From Wolfiporia cocos (lineage: Eukaryota > Basidiomycota > Agaricomycetes > Polyporales > Phaeolaceae), in contig JACCLO010000005.1 of NCBI GenBank assembly GCA_029448655.1, positions 2,604,001-2,668,000 of the forward strand: 64,000 nt of DNA. The letters run 5' to 3'. Below are positions 14,824 to 26,696 of the stretch, one piece after another. The position numbers were made by a program, and so were the translations under genes. The stretch's first letter is position 1. Each line of letters begins with the position of its first letter. The notes beneath the pieces are model-generated. The model was not told where the DNA came from and did not search any database. It saw only the letters and a program-made list of their open reading frames with translations.

Positions 14824-17800
14824 AACGCGGGTGAATGGGTGACACTCGACAACGACGACGGATCAGGCGGAGGCGATTGACCACGAGTGTCGTGGGTGAT
14901 GGTGGTTGCTTGCGTACTTGCTGTATGCCGGCGTATTCGATGGTCTCAGTAAATTGAATTTTGTTCCGTTCACAACGACTAGGGGAGGATCATTTTGAGC
15001 TTAGCTCAGCGGGCGGCAATTTGCTTCTCTAACAGACCGGGCCCGCCCAGACGACCGGAGCTAACAGGATTTGTCTAGAGCTGACAGCGCGCATGTACAC
15101 GGCTGTCTAACGAACCCTCTGATGTGCGGCGCAATACAAGCAATGTGTACCACGCTTGCAGTGTTGGTCAGCCACATGCGGGCGATGGGCATCCTTGCAA
15201 CGCAGCACGTCTACTCGGCAACTGTGTCCTGTGACACCCGCATCCTACGCGACTGATAGACGACACATCAGCGGCGCCTGTGGTGGCTCACGAAGATACT
15301 GCGTGGATGTCATCACACTGCTTCTGCAAAGATGATGTCTCAAACATATGAGACCTCATCCCGTCCATCTACCTTCGCTGCGTCGCCACACACCGAAGCG
15401 GCGCTGCCTTCTACTGCAATGACAATGTGATGCTACATGCCCGAGTCACAGTCCGAAGATGTTGCCGTCCTACATTCCGTGCGTGCTGCGAAACGAGGAA
15501 GCTGAACTGTTCTCCAACATCGTGGCACTAGCCACATGCGCAGGTCAGTCCGATGGTATTGATGCGATGTCCTACTCTGGATGTGCCGATGCGTCCACTG
15601 CCATTATTTAGAAATAAGCAGAGCATGAACAAGGAAGACTATGCTCGAAGAGGACTTGCAGAATAGAGATGACTGCGACAGTCTGCGACGCGGCATCGTC
15701 ACAACCAGAGGGTCGTCAATTCCCGAGTGGCTCAACAACAGCTGCGAGATTATTGTACCTGCTGTTGTTATTGGGGGGGCCACAACATAGGTCAATGGTC
15801 TGTGCTTCCTGCGACTACATCAGAACTTGACGGATCAGATTCCTGGAGAAATGCCCCGTGAATCACTTCGCCGCACCATTTTGAACATAGAGAAGCACTT
15901 ACCTGAATTGCATCAGCAACAATCGAACATGCTCTTTTTCTCATGCATAGCGGAGATTAATTAATGGGGCCCATGCCAGACCCATTCGGCCTCAATGCAA
16001 GTATTGATAGCCGCAAGATCTTCGTAATTAAAAAACAACATCGCCATGTTCTTGAAACAGGGACTGCCCAAAAGAGGATACAATAGTCGGCTTACCAACC
16101 TTCTCCGCTACACGAACCAGGACTGAATGAGGTCGAACGATAGACCTCGAGTTAGGGGGACGAATAGTATGAGCTGATAGCACTCTATGTGAAGATTCAC
16201 TGACAGCTGACGTCCTGATCACTTTGTAGACTGCCATGACGCGGTCCATGCAGGCCTCTTCGAACGGAGCGTCCGTCTGATTACGTTGAGACCTGCATAC
16301 CGGCCTCAAGACTATGCCCCGGCTACAGTTGAATACCTCGATAATGACTGATCGGATTCCTATCGGGCCAGACTCGTCAGGCTCGTCTCTTCGGTGACTA
16401 CGCCTAGCAAATATAATTACCACACAGTTACGAAGCGCGATATCATGAAACAGCCATGCCAGACCTCAACCGCACAAAGGGCGGTGCGGGACGCCCCCAG
16501 ACTGTCGTGTACCGTGGAATATCCTGGACCCGGTGTGAAAAGAGGGGCCCTTTACAGGGTCTTATGATGCCATGCAATGATCAAATGACTGCAAAATAGC
16601 AGGTGCATAGATAAACGAACCTTGCATGTGAAGGCCGATGAATGGCAGGACGTGCTGCTACCACAGTGCCGCTGCCTGCGGCAGGGCGCGTTTACCATGC
16701 GTCCAACTTGTGTCATGGTGTGTGCTGGTGGACCAGCGTTATCTGCACGATGCGGCGACGTCATCGCGGAAGTGCCGCGTTCTCGGGGCCGAATACATTC
16801 GTCCGGCTCCGGGCAGGACAGTCGAGGGCTGCCCGAGGGAGTCCGTAGGATTCGGTGAATAACGGCGGGAGGCCGCCTCGGCGGCGCCTTGTAAAGCTTG
16901 ACGGTGCCGGTATATGATTTGCGCGTGCAATTGCATCGGAACGGTCCGAGTCGCCACGAACGACCTCGAGGCGATCGACATCACGGTCCCGTACTGTCAA
17001 CGTGCCTTGCAGCACGTTGTGTCAATGTACAAATCAGATCGAGATTCGGCGGCATACATACACGACATCCACGCGTTCCGGAATTATCTCCGCCAATTGT
17101 GATGGTAGCCTGCAGGAGCCGTTTCTTCAATCTAGACGGTACATCCTTGAAATACCAAAGCAGCTGCATGTCGGGTGACGTATTTACCCTCGGGCCAACC
17201 TGGGCGGTCCTAGAAAGCCGCCGCTTGTTGAACATGGAGGCGCCTGAGCGGCTTGAAACCTTAGTCCCCTGCGTCAGCTAATGAGCTTGATCGGCCGCCA
17301 GACCCACTGACATTGTCGCCAAGGGGGGGCCGATTGATAATCGCTCCAGTGGTTATATCGATTTTAGTATCGATGCGGCTATGTCGCCAGCGACGAGTAT
17401 TGCCGTAGTTGGCGAGCGAATGATTATATCCAAGACGCGGCTGGACCAAACAATTTCCTGTCGTCACATGAGCATCATCGGTGCGGAGGGAATTTGACGA
17501 CATATGTACCACCGCCTAGAACGTCGCATAGGTCTTCTAATCCCAGAGCGTTCCTCCCGCGCACAGTGGCCTATAAAACTCAGGGGATGACTTCCTGCGA
17601 CTTCTACCGGATGCTTGCATAATGCGCTGAGCACCTCGAAGGGCATGTTGCGAGACTTCTCATTCAATTCCCTGGCGATCCTCTTCGCTACAGGTCCGAT
17701 GTGGCTCGGAGATTAGATACAGGGAATGTTCCGAACAACCTACATTTGGGAAAGCTGTGGAAGAGGCGGCAGCATGCTCCGCGTGAGGATCAATAAGCAT

Positions 17801-20750
17801 TCTGTCAGATGCATATGGTAAAATCGCATGAATAGAATCGCCTGTGCGTACTTACATCTGCCGTGAACGTTTTAACCGCGAGAAGTCTTACCTCGAGGAC
17901 TGCACGAATCGTTGGCGAATTTGAGTGCACTTGTCATATATCGCTATCGAGCAGCGAAAGGGGTAATGGTGTCAGATCTTCTCTCACACAACAACGTCGT
18001 CGGCTGCCAAAGATATCCCGGCATTGTGCGTTCACAATAGATCGACCGCAGGTCGAAAGAGCTAAGCCTTATCCAGTCTGTATACCTCCGACGACCGGAG
18101 AGAAGCTGGAGCTGCTTGCAAACCGTAGGTTAAATCTGTAGAGACCACTGATGGAGCAGGATTCGGTCAGCACTCAGCCACGGCAACAACGAGGTATAAC
18201 CTCGTTCACATAAGAGAAATAAGTCTTTATCCTCAAATCCATTTACTCACCGACATGCAAGGATGGGAATGAGCGCGGCGCGGTTAGGGCGCAGAACAAA
18301 ACTACTCGCTTGACGTTAATACTGTCATGACAATCACTTCGATGTGTTGTGGTCATGCTGCCGAAATTAATGATCCGAGCTAACAAATGAAAGGGTGTAT
18401 TTGATTAATACTCAGGGTGCAGCGCCTCTTAGTCAATTCTCGGGGTGTAGCACGGACGAGGAGACGGAGGTTGGTCAGATGGGGTGGCTCTAGCTTTCCC
18501 TAGACAGAAATGACACATTCTGCGGAGGCAGTTATTCCGATCTCGTCATGAGCAAACGTCAAATTTGCCAGGGACTTCCATCTGCCCGCTAGGTGTATCC
18601 ACTTCACAGGCACCACAGCTGGAGGTACACTCAGGAAATCAGACGAGTATGTTTGGTTAATGATCTCCATACCAGAGGCGCCGGCTGACACGGAGAGCGT
18701 CCGGTAGGTGGCGAGATGTACAAGGACTGACGTATAACTCACTACGATGACATCGGCCAGAGCGGGGTTATGCATTGATGTTACAGAATAATCATCAGCG
18801 CTGATAGGGAAGCCCGCTCGCCAACAGTCTGCAAGGCAGTGCCTGGCGGTGTAGGCGCTCATCGTCGCATGAATAGCCAGCTTGATCTTCAGTACAAAAT
18901 AGTGACGTACTATCTATACCTTTCCGATCTTACTGATCAGCAAAAGCGGCAGGCCTGAACGTGCCACAAGAAATTTTAGAGGACGGGCCGTAAACGGAAC
19001 TGAGATCGGGGCTGTTCGCATTCCGGATCGTCACAACGCCTGTGCAAACCGTTACAGCGGTCGCCTTCTCAGCGCGCCGATGGTGGAACGCCGTGTTGCG
19101 TCTGATGGAGCCCCGTCAGTCCTGTAGGTGAGAGAACCGCTCACAGAATGCACAAACTCCGCCTTACTTGGGAGCTAACTCTTTCCAATTTCAACCCAGG
19201 GAAGCCAAGGTACCAGAGACACGACTGTCACCGCAACAGCTCTTCCTGAGGACACCTACCGCATTACTTATTTGAACCAGATTTTTCCACTATGTCACAT
19301 GTCAGAATTTGGAGATGCGGACCAAAACGCAACTGGTTATGCGAAAGTCGGAGGATGACAAACCCGCGTATACTGCGGACACGATGGGCCTACGAGATTT
19401 GACGGTAGTCGCAAGCCGCCATAAGCCGAACGAGTTTCACGGACTTGGCTCATTATAGTAGAGTAGTAGGCTTCCCGTGAGGGCAGAGTCTAGCGGAAAT
19501 GAGCACGATTCATTTAACAGAATAACATGAGGCTAGCCGTTCTGTAAACGCACCACTGTCGCACAAGCAGATCCGGGTTGCTGGGTCTGCCGCGAACCGA
19601 TGCGTTGTTTAACAATGCGCTGCGTATATAGCACCTTTATACAGATGAGAGGAGGCCTAAGCGAATGTCAAATCAATTTCAAGCCAGATTTGTTTGCGGC
19701 GGTCACCGGGTTTTGATATTATGTATTCTCTTGGGAAACAATGGAGGTCAAGTGAGCATGAACGTCCGACGCAAATCGGATCAGAAAGGGTTGAGGAAAC
19801 TGAACATGGCCGTAATGCTGGACTACGCGAGGACCCGCTCTAACTCTCTCTGTAACGTCGAGCGGTCCAGGACGGATACTGTCCCATACTAGGAAGGTGG
19901 CGGTAAGTTACGCGAGCGCGACGAGCTCGGCTGTTTCGATCGTTCGCACGAAGTTCGTTTTCAAGCTGTGGCGACGGCAATTGCAGTTGCGAACGAGTCC
20001 CTACAAATTTATGCACCATAAGAGTTTCAACAGGAATGTAAGCGTCTTACCCGGATTATGCAGAACTGTCTCCCTTTTTCGTGTCTTTGGTGATTGTCAG
20101 GTCCGGGTGGCCGCCTGCCCGCGCTGAGACCAGGGGTTATGGTACCTCCTAATGGTTTGCTCATCAAATCCGGGAGCATCGGATGTGTCACGCAAATGGC
20201 TGGCTGGCAGGGCGCTGGATTTCATCGCGCCTGTTTCCAATACAGGTCGAGGGGCGCGAGGGACGGTTCCGACACTCGTACAGCAGCGGAATTCGCCATG
20301 AGGATGTTGCAGGTGGTACTTCGGAGAAGCCGCGAGCCCGAAGCCCGTATGGGAGCCCTTCTCAAGTTCTGGTCGAATGGCAAGCCCCGTTAATCACGGA
20401 TGCTGACGATAGGCTGGATTTATGTTCAGATCTAAGGCCCGACCAGATCTCGCAGTCGCGCAGATCTAAACGCAGGTGAGTATCGCGATGTTTATAATCT
20501 GCGCGTTCGGCACAAGCCATCTCGACAAGTTACCCGTAGGATCACAGGCAGCCACCCGTCCCACCCGTATCATTACCGACTCCTTCGCGTCGTGATCTTG
20601 GTATGTCGCATCAAACGCTAGCCGTCTCATCTCAGCGCCGACTCTCAACCAGGAATTTCTCGGTAGCACTTCCGATTGCGTGGGACATCACTCATCCGAG
20701 AAGATATAAACGGACCTGAGGTTGGATCGTCGACCACCGTCTCCCGTACC
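14824..20750. other. 5.9 kb gene-poor block, possible decayed sequence
   Basis: No frame here gives a recognisable domain or a reliable exon chain, in contrast to the dense flanks. Base composition is lower in GC than the 5-10 kb block. The longest single frames are small, for example 120 codons on the minus strand at 18500-18862 and 131 codons at 16028-16423. A minus-strand stretch at about 17640-17670 reads plausibly as protein (RNMPFEVLSALCKHPVEV) next to splice-like signals, but I could not extend it into a gene. I found no terminal repeats or transposase motifs. An A-box-like TAGCTCAGCGGG near 15004 lacks a matching T-arm. The right end includes the promoter of the MFS gene. Confidence 0.45.
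18500..18862 (-). CDS. questionable 120-codon open frame, unknown
   Basis: Minus-strand frame from ATG at 18862 (MSAYTARHCLADCWRAG) to a stop at 18500. The composition is not low-complexity, and there is a mildly hydrophobic middle segment (DVIVVSYTSVLVHLATY). I recognise no family. Its isolation in a gene-poor block and the lack of flanking exons mean it may be chance or a remnant. Confidence 0.15.
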   Translation of the reverse strand: MSAYTARHCLADCWRAGFPISADDYSVTSMHNPALADVIVVSYTSVLVHLATYRTLSVSAGASGMEIINQTYSSDFLSVPPAVVPVKWIHLAGRWKSLANLTFAHDEIGITASAECVISV

Positions 20751-23336
20751 ATGTCTACCGCACACCGAGAAAACTCAGAGACACGACCCTTACTTCATGC
20801 GTCTGCTAATGAATCCTATGATTCTGTGGAACCGCGAGGAGAGACGACGCCCACAGATCCTCCTCCGCCATTTAATAAGGTCTCCGGCGCCGACCTGGCT
20901 TGGGTTTTGGCTGGTCTATGGAGTGCCGTGTTCTTGGGTGCCTTGGATGGTTTGTCGTGAGGATCGTGTCTTGACAGGAAGCTGAAGATTTTGTCGCATA
21001 CTAGGAACGATCGTTGCAACTCTATTAGCTCCAATCGGCAGCTACTTTAATGAGTCCAACCGGTCATCATACATTGGAACTTCATACCTTTTGTCTGTAT
21101 GTTGTTTCACCCCATTATATGGTCAGTAACAATGCAGCAATACCACTCTTCTAGAATTCGAGAATATGACTGATAGTGACTTTCTAGGTCGGTTATCTGA
21201 TATCTTGGGACGAAAAGGCGCCATGTTACTAGCATTGTCTCTCTTTGGTTGGTTGTGGAGCTTTCCATCTCATCTTCATGTGAGTTCATATCAATGCAGG
21301 GATGGGCACATTCCTATGCGGTCTGGCTCCTTCGATGGATGCACTTATCGCTGCTCGGGCAGTCGCAGGGATGGGCGGTGGTGGGTCAGTTGTTCTATCC
21401 GATAAAAAGCGTCAATCATCATATACTCACGGATATCACAGGGTCATGACAGGTGAGCTCTCAACTCATTTCCTGACGTCACGTATCTGTTGAACGTGTA
21501 TGTCAATTACAGTATCTAGCATCGCGGTGACTGACCTGATCCCTCTGTGAGTCCGTGTATTGCATAATCCCTCTCCCGTCGGACTGCTGACCATAATCAG
21601 CCGGCAGCGCGGATTGTATCAAGGCATGACCAATATGTGAGAATGATTCATATTGCCAGCTACACGGTGTATGAAATGCATTAGCAGATTATTCGGACTG
21701 GGAGCTGGCCTCGGAGGTCCTGTCGGGGGCTGGTTGAATGATAGGTTCGGGTGGTGGGTATGCTTATGTTTCGTCTGCAGAACACAGACTGACCAATCTT
21801 TGATGACCCTTAGGAGGTCGGCATTCCTCTTCCAGGTAGCATACTCGTACATCTTACTCGGTGTAGCTCTGACAAGATCCCACAACTTGCAGATGCCAAT
21901 CCTCGTCTTTTCCTTCATTCTAGTAACAGCAAAAGTCTCAATCAAGCTCCCTGACGAAATTCAGCAACAGAGCTTGCGAGCCAAAATCCGGCGTATTGAC
22001 TTCTTTGGCTCCTTTACACTTGTGGGGACTGTCGGCTGCCTCTTGCTTGGCTTCAGTTTGAAGTCTACAGAAGAGCTACCATGGTCTCATCCGCTCATCT
22101 GGGGTCTATTTATCGCAAGTCTCGTGTGGTGTGCATTATTCGTCCTTGTTGAAACATACTGGTCGCCATATCCCGTTATGCCAATTCGGCTCGTTAAGCA
22201 GCGTACGCCATTGGCTGTATCAATGGCATGCTTTTTCGGCAGTGTTGCTGCGTTCTCCACAGTAAGTACGATCGCGTAGCCACCGCAGTATATGACGCCT
22301 GACAAATCTGTAGTTATATAACGTACCATTAGTAAGTCCTATTGGATGACCTGCAGCGAAATCATTACTCACATCAATTCAGTATTTCTCCGCCGTTAGA
22401 TTAAATTCCTCAACCGACGCAGGCGAGTCACAAAGACGTATGCATTGTGGAAGTATACTGAAATCTTTCTCTGCAATTTGTGATTGTAGGACTCCATCTA
22501 TTGCCGCATTCGGTGAGTTGATTTCATCCCTTGAGCACAGACACAAGGGAACTCACTCATTCCCGCAGGTAGCCCTCTCCACGGGTAGCGTATTCGCTGG
22601 CTGGGTCATGAGACGGACTGGAAAGCTCTACAGCCTCACATTAACATCATGCGCCATGACTGTCGTCGCCGGAATGCTTATCGTCTTCTGGAAAGACAAC
22701 ACCTCGCCCTTCCATCTTTGGCTAGACATCGTACCACAGGGATTTGGAATGGCCAGTGTTATTACGACTACTCTAATCGTAGGTCGCAGAGTAACTGGCT
22801 TCGGGTGTCTGAAACTCAACGCTAGCATCCAGGCTATGATCGCTAGTGTGGCCAAGGAGGACCTGGCCGTGGCTACCGGAAGTATGTCGTCAGATGGTGT
22901 CGCATTGTATGATGCTGACGCACGATCATAGTTACATATCTCTTCCGAACGACTGGTCAGGTACTGGGAGTAAGCTTGAGCGGGGCGCTCTTGCAAGCTG
23001 TGCTCACTCGGAAACTGCGAGAACGCATCCAAGGCCCCGGGGCTATTGCGGTTAGTGGGTCATAGCATGCCAGAGATGTAACTAATCAACTACACTTCTG
23101 CAGATCATTGAAAGAATCCGGTATGTCGATGTGCAGACATGAATGCCAGTACGAATGCTTATCAATATTGGTGCAGGCACTCAACCAGCGTTATATCGGA
23201 ACTGAACCCACCACTACGAGAAGCGGCCGTTTCCTCTTATGCCGATGCCTTACGCATCGTTTTCATATGTCAAGTCGCTTGCAATTTCTTCTGCTTGCTC
23301 TGCTGTTTGCCAATACAGGAAAACACTCTCCCGTGA
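20751..23336 (+). CDS. MFS transporter, DHA2 family (14-TM drug or vacuolar amino-acid type)
   Basis: Proton-coupled membrane transporter that exports drugs or loads basic amino acids into vacuoles, like fungal Fnx1/Vba/Azr1 proteins. ATG at 20751 (MSTAHRENSETRPLL). A hydrophilic N-terminus precedes TM1 (LAWVLAGLWSAVFLGALDG / TIVATLLAPIG). Motif A between TM2 and TM3 is GRLSDILGRKG. The antiporter motif C in TM5 is FGLGAGLGGPVGGWL, followed by NDRFGW / RSAFLFQ. The C-terminal half has further membrane segments (FFGSFTLVGTVGCLLLGF; LFIASLVWCALFVLV; VVAGMLIVFW) and ends with FICQVACNFFCLL ... CCLPIQENTLP and a stop at 23336. About a dozen short introns are needed. The first exons are 20751-20949, 21005-21121, 21188-21247 and 21300-21384, all in phase. 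Substrate cannot be told from sequence. Confidence 0.9.
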
Positions 23337-23625
23337 GCCATAACATTTGGCACAACATGCGCTCGCTCACCCAACATTTTATCGCAGAGGAACTCACGAG
23401 GAGCAAGAAGCAGTATATCGCAGGCGTAAGAATACAATCACTGGCACACCATCAGATCCTTGACGTCTCCTTATACACTTACTAAATGTACCTGTACAAG
23501 TTATAATTAGCTGGACAGGAGAGGAGTAATATACCACAATGTACGATTGCACCATATATCATGCCAGAGATGTTTCGCGTACTTGTTTTTGATATTTCGA
23601 CCCAATCAGATCAGGGGTTTGCACG

Positions 23626-23886
23626 TTATGAAGATGGTATTTGCTTAGGATGCGTCTCCTCTATCCATCTTCTGGGTCTACTTTCCACGACTGTGACAGC
23701 ATGCCGCCCATTCATCCCATCCTTCTTCATCCCGTCCGCGAAACGTCCCCGGTCATGAGCCGGGCAGGGCAAAACATTGGAGGCCGACACAGTGATGATT
23801 GAAGCAAGAGCAGTGAGGCCGAAGAGCGTGGAGACAACGGTCCGTCGTCGGCGAGGTGATAGGTGAAGGGCTCTCGGGATGGACAT
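23626..23886 (-). CDS. small single-membrane-span protein, probable
   Basis: An 86-residue intronless frame with ATG at 23886. It has a basic N-terminus (MSIPRALHLSPRRRR), one hydrophobic segment of about 20 residues (VVSTLFGLTALASIITVSA), then a short polar tail with VLPCPAHDRGRFADG and PRRWIEE. The arrangement of basic leader, single span and short soluble tail resembles small inner mitochondrial membrane proteins. Its start lies 257 bp from the divergent uS14m gene, which would fit a shared promoter. I do not recognise a named family; the mitochondrial location is inference. Confidence 0.5.
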   Translation of the reverse strand: MSIPRALHLSPRRRRTVVSTLFGLTALASIITVSASNVLPCPAHDRGRFADGMKKDGMNGRHAVTVVESRPRRWIEETHPKQIPSS

Positions 23887-24143
23887 TCTGGTCTTTGCGG
23901 TGGACGGTCAAACGAGTGAACATACGCGGGGAATATCACACATACACTGTGTGTCTAGTGGCCCATGTCCCAGCACGCAAATGGGGTATGCGGCACCGTA
24001 ATGGTGGTGGCAATGAGTAAACGAGTGAAGCCACTCAGAGGTACGTCGACGATGAGGTCGGTACGGAAAACTGACGCCCACATCCCGATTTGCGCCTCGG
24101 TCCGCGCCTTGCCGACAACCATCACCGCCTGCTATTGAGCACC

Positions 24144-24500
24144 ATGCCCAACGCTCGCGTTCTCCGCGATATTAAGGCCCGCAACCTTGTCAAGGCCAAC
24201 GAGATTACCCGCAGGGCGTACCTGTATGTCGCGCGGAACCAGAGCTTGCCCCCGCAAGTGCGCTACCAGGCGCAACTGCAGCTGAATACTTTCGGCAAGT
24301 ACACCCGCCCGACCACCGTCAAAAACAGATGCACGGTGTCAGGACGAGGACGGGGTATCATGAGCGAGTTCGGCCTTTGCAGAGTATGTCACGACGGACT
24401 ACCCGTCCTAGCTCTATCAAACTCACCACTCCTACAGTTCCAATTCCGCCTGAAGGCGTTGGCCGGAGAAATTCCTGGCGTGCAAAAGGCATCGTGGTAG
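24144..24500 (+). CDS. MRP2: mitochondrial small-subunit ribosomal protein uS14m (Mrp2)
   Basis: Component of the mitochondrial 37S ribosomal head. Exon 1 is 24144-24383 and exon 2 is 24438-24500, joined in phase 0 to give 100 residues. The protein begins MPNARVLRDIKARNLVKAN, contains ARNQSLPPQVRYQAQLQLN, and carries the S14 signature (TTVKNRCTVSGRGRG, then SEFGLCR / FQFRLKALAGEIPGV), ending KASW. Length and motif order match bacterial S14 and yeast Mrp2. The intron has GTATGT and CTACAG ends and splits the signature after LCR. The zinc-binding cysteines of some bacterial S14 proteins are absent, as is usual for this form. Confidence 0.95.
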   Translation: MPNARVLRDIKARNLVKANEITRRAYLYVARNQSLPPQVRYQAQLQLNTFGKYTRPTTVKNRCTVSGRGRGIMSEFGLCRVCHDGLPVLALSNSPLLQFQFRLKALAGEIPGVQKASW

Positions 24501-24814
24501 ACATTGTGGTTGTATGTGTGTGTATGTTCAGTGTACTGTTACATTGTCGTCCTGAACAATTCTTCAGCCACGCAATATCGTTCTCTCCTACGAACTGCGG
24601 GCTGTTGCGTGTGGCATCAACACTTACAAGGTGTTCACTTCAACGCGTTTCTTCGCGACACACCGTACCTGCGTCCTGTAGTCCTTCACCCTTCTGGATC
24701 ATGGTAGGAGACCCGAGCGGACCGAAAGTGAGATTCCAGTAGTAGATACACACATATTCCCAGAGCCTGACAGGATTCTCCCCGAATATCTAAGCCAATA
24801 AACATACGGATTTC
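24501..24814. other. convergent 3' flanks of uS14m and bZIP genes
   Basis: 314 bp between two stop codons on opposite strands. It should hold both 3' UTRs. No open frame or repeat worth naming. Confidence 0.6.
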
Positions 24815-26696
24815 CTAAACCGCCGTCGGGTGCGGGTCCTGGAAGTCCGCCAGTCGCAATTCAATTTCGCCTCTCTCGCGTCGCCACCTGTTCGTGATCT
24901 GCAGTGTGGCTTGGTCGACCAAAAACCTGGAAGAACGCCGTGAAGCGCTGGTAAAACGTGGTATTGAACACGACTCACTTGTACCGCTGCAACCATGTCT
25001 CCGAGATTTCCCAGTTAGTATGAGCTAGAACGTCGTCTCCATGGATTGTCACGGAAGTCCGGTAATCATGAAGGCAGTCAACGAGATCAAACCGGCCTGG
25101 GCGAAGATCAGCAAATTTGAGAGGTAAGTCGGCACCAACCGTACCTCGCAAGAGGATCATGCGGTCACGGAGTTCAGGATGTAAAATTGAGTCAATGACA
25201 CTCTCTGCCGCGGAGTTACTATCACCACGAGCATGCAGCAGAAGCGCACTCACCGTGGGGCACAGTCCTACATGATTCAATAACCATAGAATCACACATC
25301 GTTCATGACATCACTACAGCGAACACGTCACACACCTCTGTACTAGCGTTGGTCGTAGCGAAGAGGGCAGACAGTATGCACTGTTTCTCTTATAGTTGTC
25401 CAAGTGGTAGCTAACAAGACGTGTCAAAGATGACATAACCACGAAAATGACAGACGCACTGAATTAATTTGTATGCGTCGTTTTTCTTGGGCTCCAGCTC
25501 GTCCTCGTCAGATGGGGGCTGAGTTGGAGGAGTAGGAGCCACTCTCGGCTGCTGCATAGGTACAGAAGAACCTGCCGCCATGGGAAGCGCCAAATTCGAG
25601 TCAGGAGAAACTCCCATAGACTGCTGTATGTAGGTAGTTTGGAAAGATCCGGTAACGCTCGCATTGGGCGAGGGATATGAACCGGATGTACTGGGCGAGT
25701 TGGCAGGGAATACCATACCATTAGTGCTGTTGGTCCGCATCAGGTCGTTGAACATAGCGTTGTCCTGTGAGGTCCTGGATGACGCTGAGTAGAGACCATT
25801 AGACACAGACGGCCCTGCGGAGTTTAGGGACACGAGCATCGGGTTGGAGAACGAGTCTGCATGATTGCCATCGCCGTTGTGCACACTCATGCCGCGTGCG
25901 CGCTTCGCGCGCGCATCGAGACTGTCATCATCAGACGGCCGCTTCTGTCCCGGAACTGATTGAGAACCAGAGGCCGAAGGACCAGCTCCGGCATTGTTGT
26001 TCTGCTGTTGATGGTCCTGCTTGTGACGTTGGTAGCTCTCCCAGGCCGAGTCCGTTTCCGACTTGTTGATGAAGTTATTGAAATCGTTCAAATCCCAACC
26101 GAGCTTGGGCAGGAGCCCTCCAGCCCCTTCTCCGATAAACGCGCTCAGGCTCCGCAGCAGGTCCCGGAGAACCTGGTTTTCGTGCATTAAATCTGTGCGG
26201 ATGCCACGTTGTGTCTTTCCAGCTCATGTCTCATTATGTAGTCGACCGACCTTTCAAGATTTTCCGCAAATGCGAGAGGGCCTCATCCTTGCCACCAGAG
26301 AGGATCTCCACGCTGGCTTCTAGGTCGCGGATCTAGAGCAACGTTAGTGCTGCATACGCTCTGCACTGCGGTCTAGCATGTCGACGCACGCGCTGCTGCT
26401 TGCGAAGGCGAAACTCTCTCTGGGCAATACGGTTTTGGTCGCGTCGCGCTGCTTGTGAGCTAAGGACGCCATGAACGTAAGCATGATCACGTTGAGTTAA
26501 CTTGCGCACTTTGGGTTCTTCTTTCTGCCCGGCTTGCCTGGCGGGTTGGACCCGCCTCTGTCGCCGATGTCGTGCGGGGAGCCGACGTCGGAGCTCTTTT
26601 TGTACCGTCAGCAAATGGAGGACTGCGGACCGCGACTAATCCGTTTACCTCGATATCGCCGGACATGCTACGCGCCCTGGAGTCTTGCGAGGGCAT
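24815..26696 (-). CDS. bZIP transcription factor with C-terminal DUF3425 domain
   Basis: Fungal AP-1-like nuclear regulator. ATG at 26696 (MPSQDSRARSMSGDIE). A 53-bp intron joins to SSDVGSPHDIGDRG and GRKKNP, and a second intron joins NP to the basic region NSQAARRDQNRIAQREFRLRKQQ (read across the join). The leucine-zipper part follows (DLEASVEILSGGKDEALSHL, then HENQVLRDLLRSLSAFIG). A Ser/Asn/Gln-rich middle (exon about 25470-26187) includes a nuclear-localisation-like RAKRARG. The C-terminal exons encode the DUF3425 module: KLIHYHLDNYKRNSAYCLP, SVIDSILHPELRDRMILLRG, FDLVDCLHDYRTSVTIHGDD, HTNWEISETWLQRYKFLVD. The stop at 24815-24817 follows a terminal exon ending PHPTAV. Members with this pairing are often stress or secondary-metabolism regulators; the target here is unknown. 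Confidence 0.92.

Noticed and set aside
15000..15065. A-box match TAGCTCAGCGGG as a possible tRNA
   Set aside because: No D-stem partner and no GGTTCGA-type T-loop at the right distance.
14824..20750. A retrotransposon or other mobile element in the gene-poor block
   Set aside because: I found no reverse transcriptase, integrase or transposase motif, no long terminal or inverted repeats and no target-site duplication by reading.
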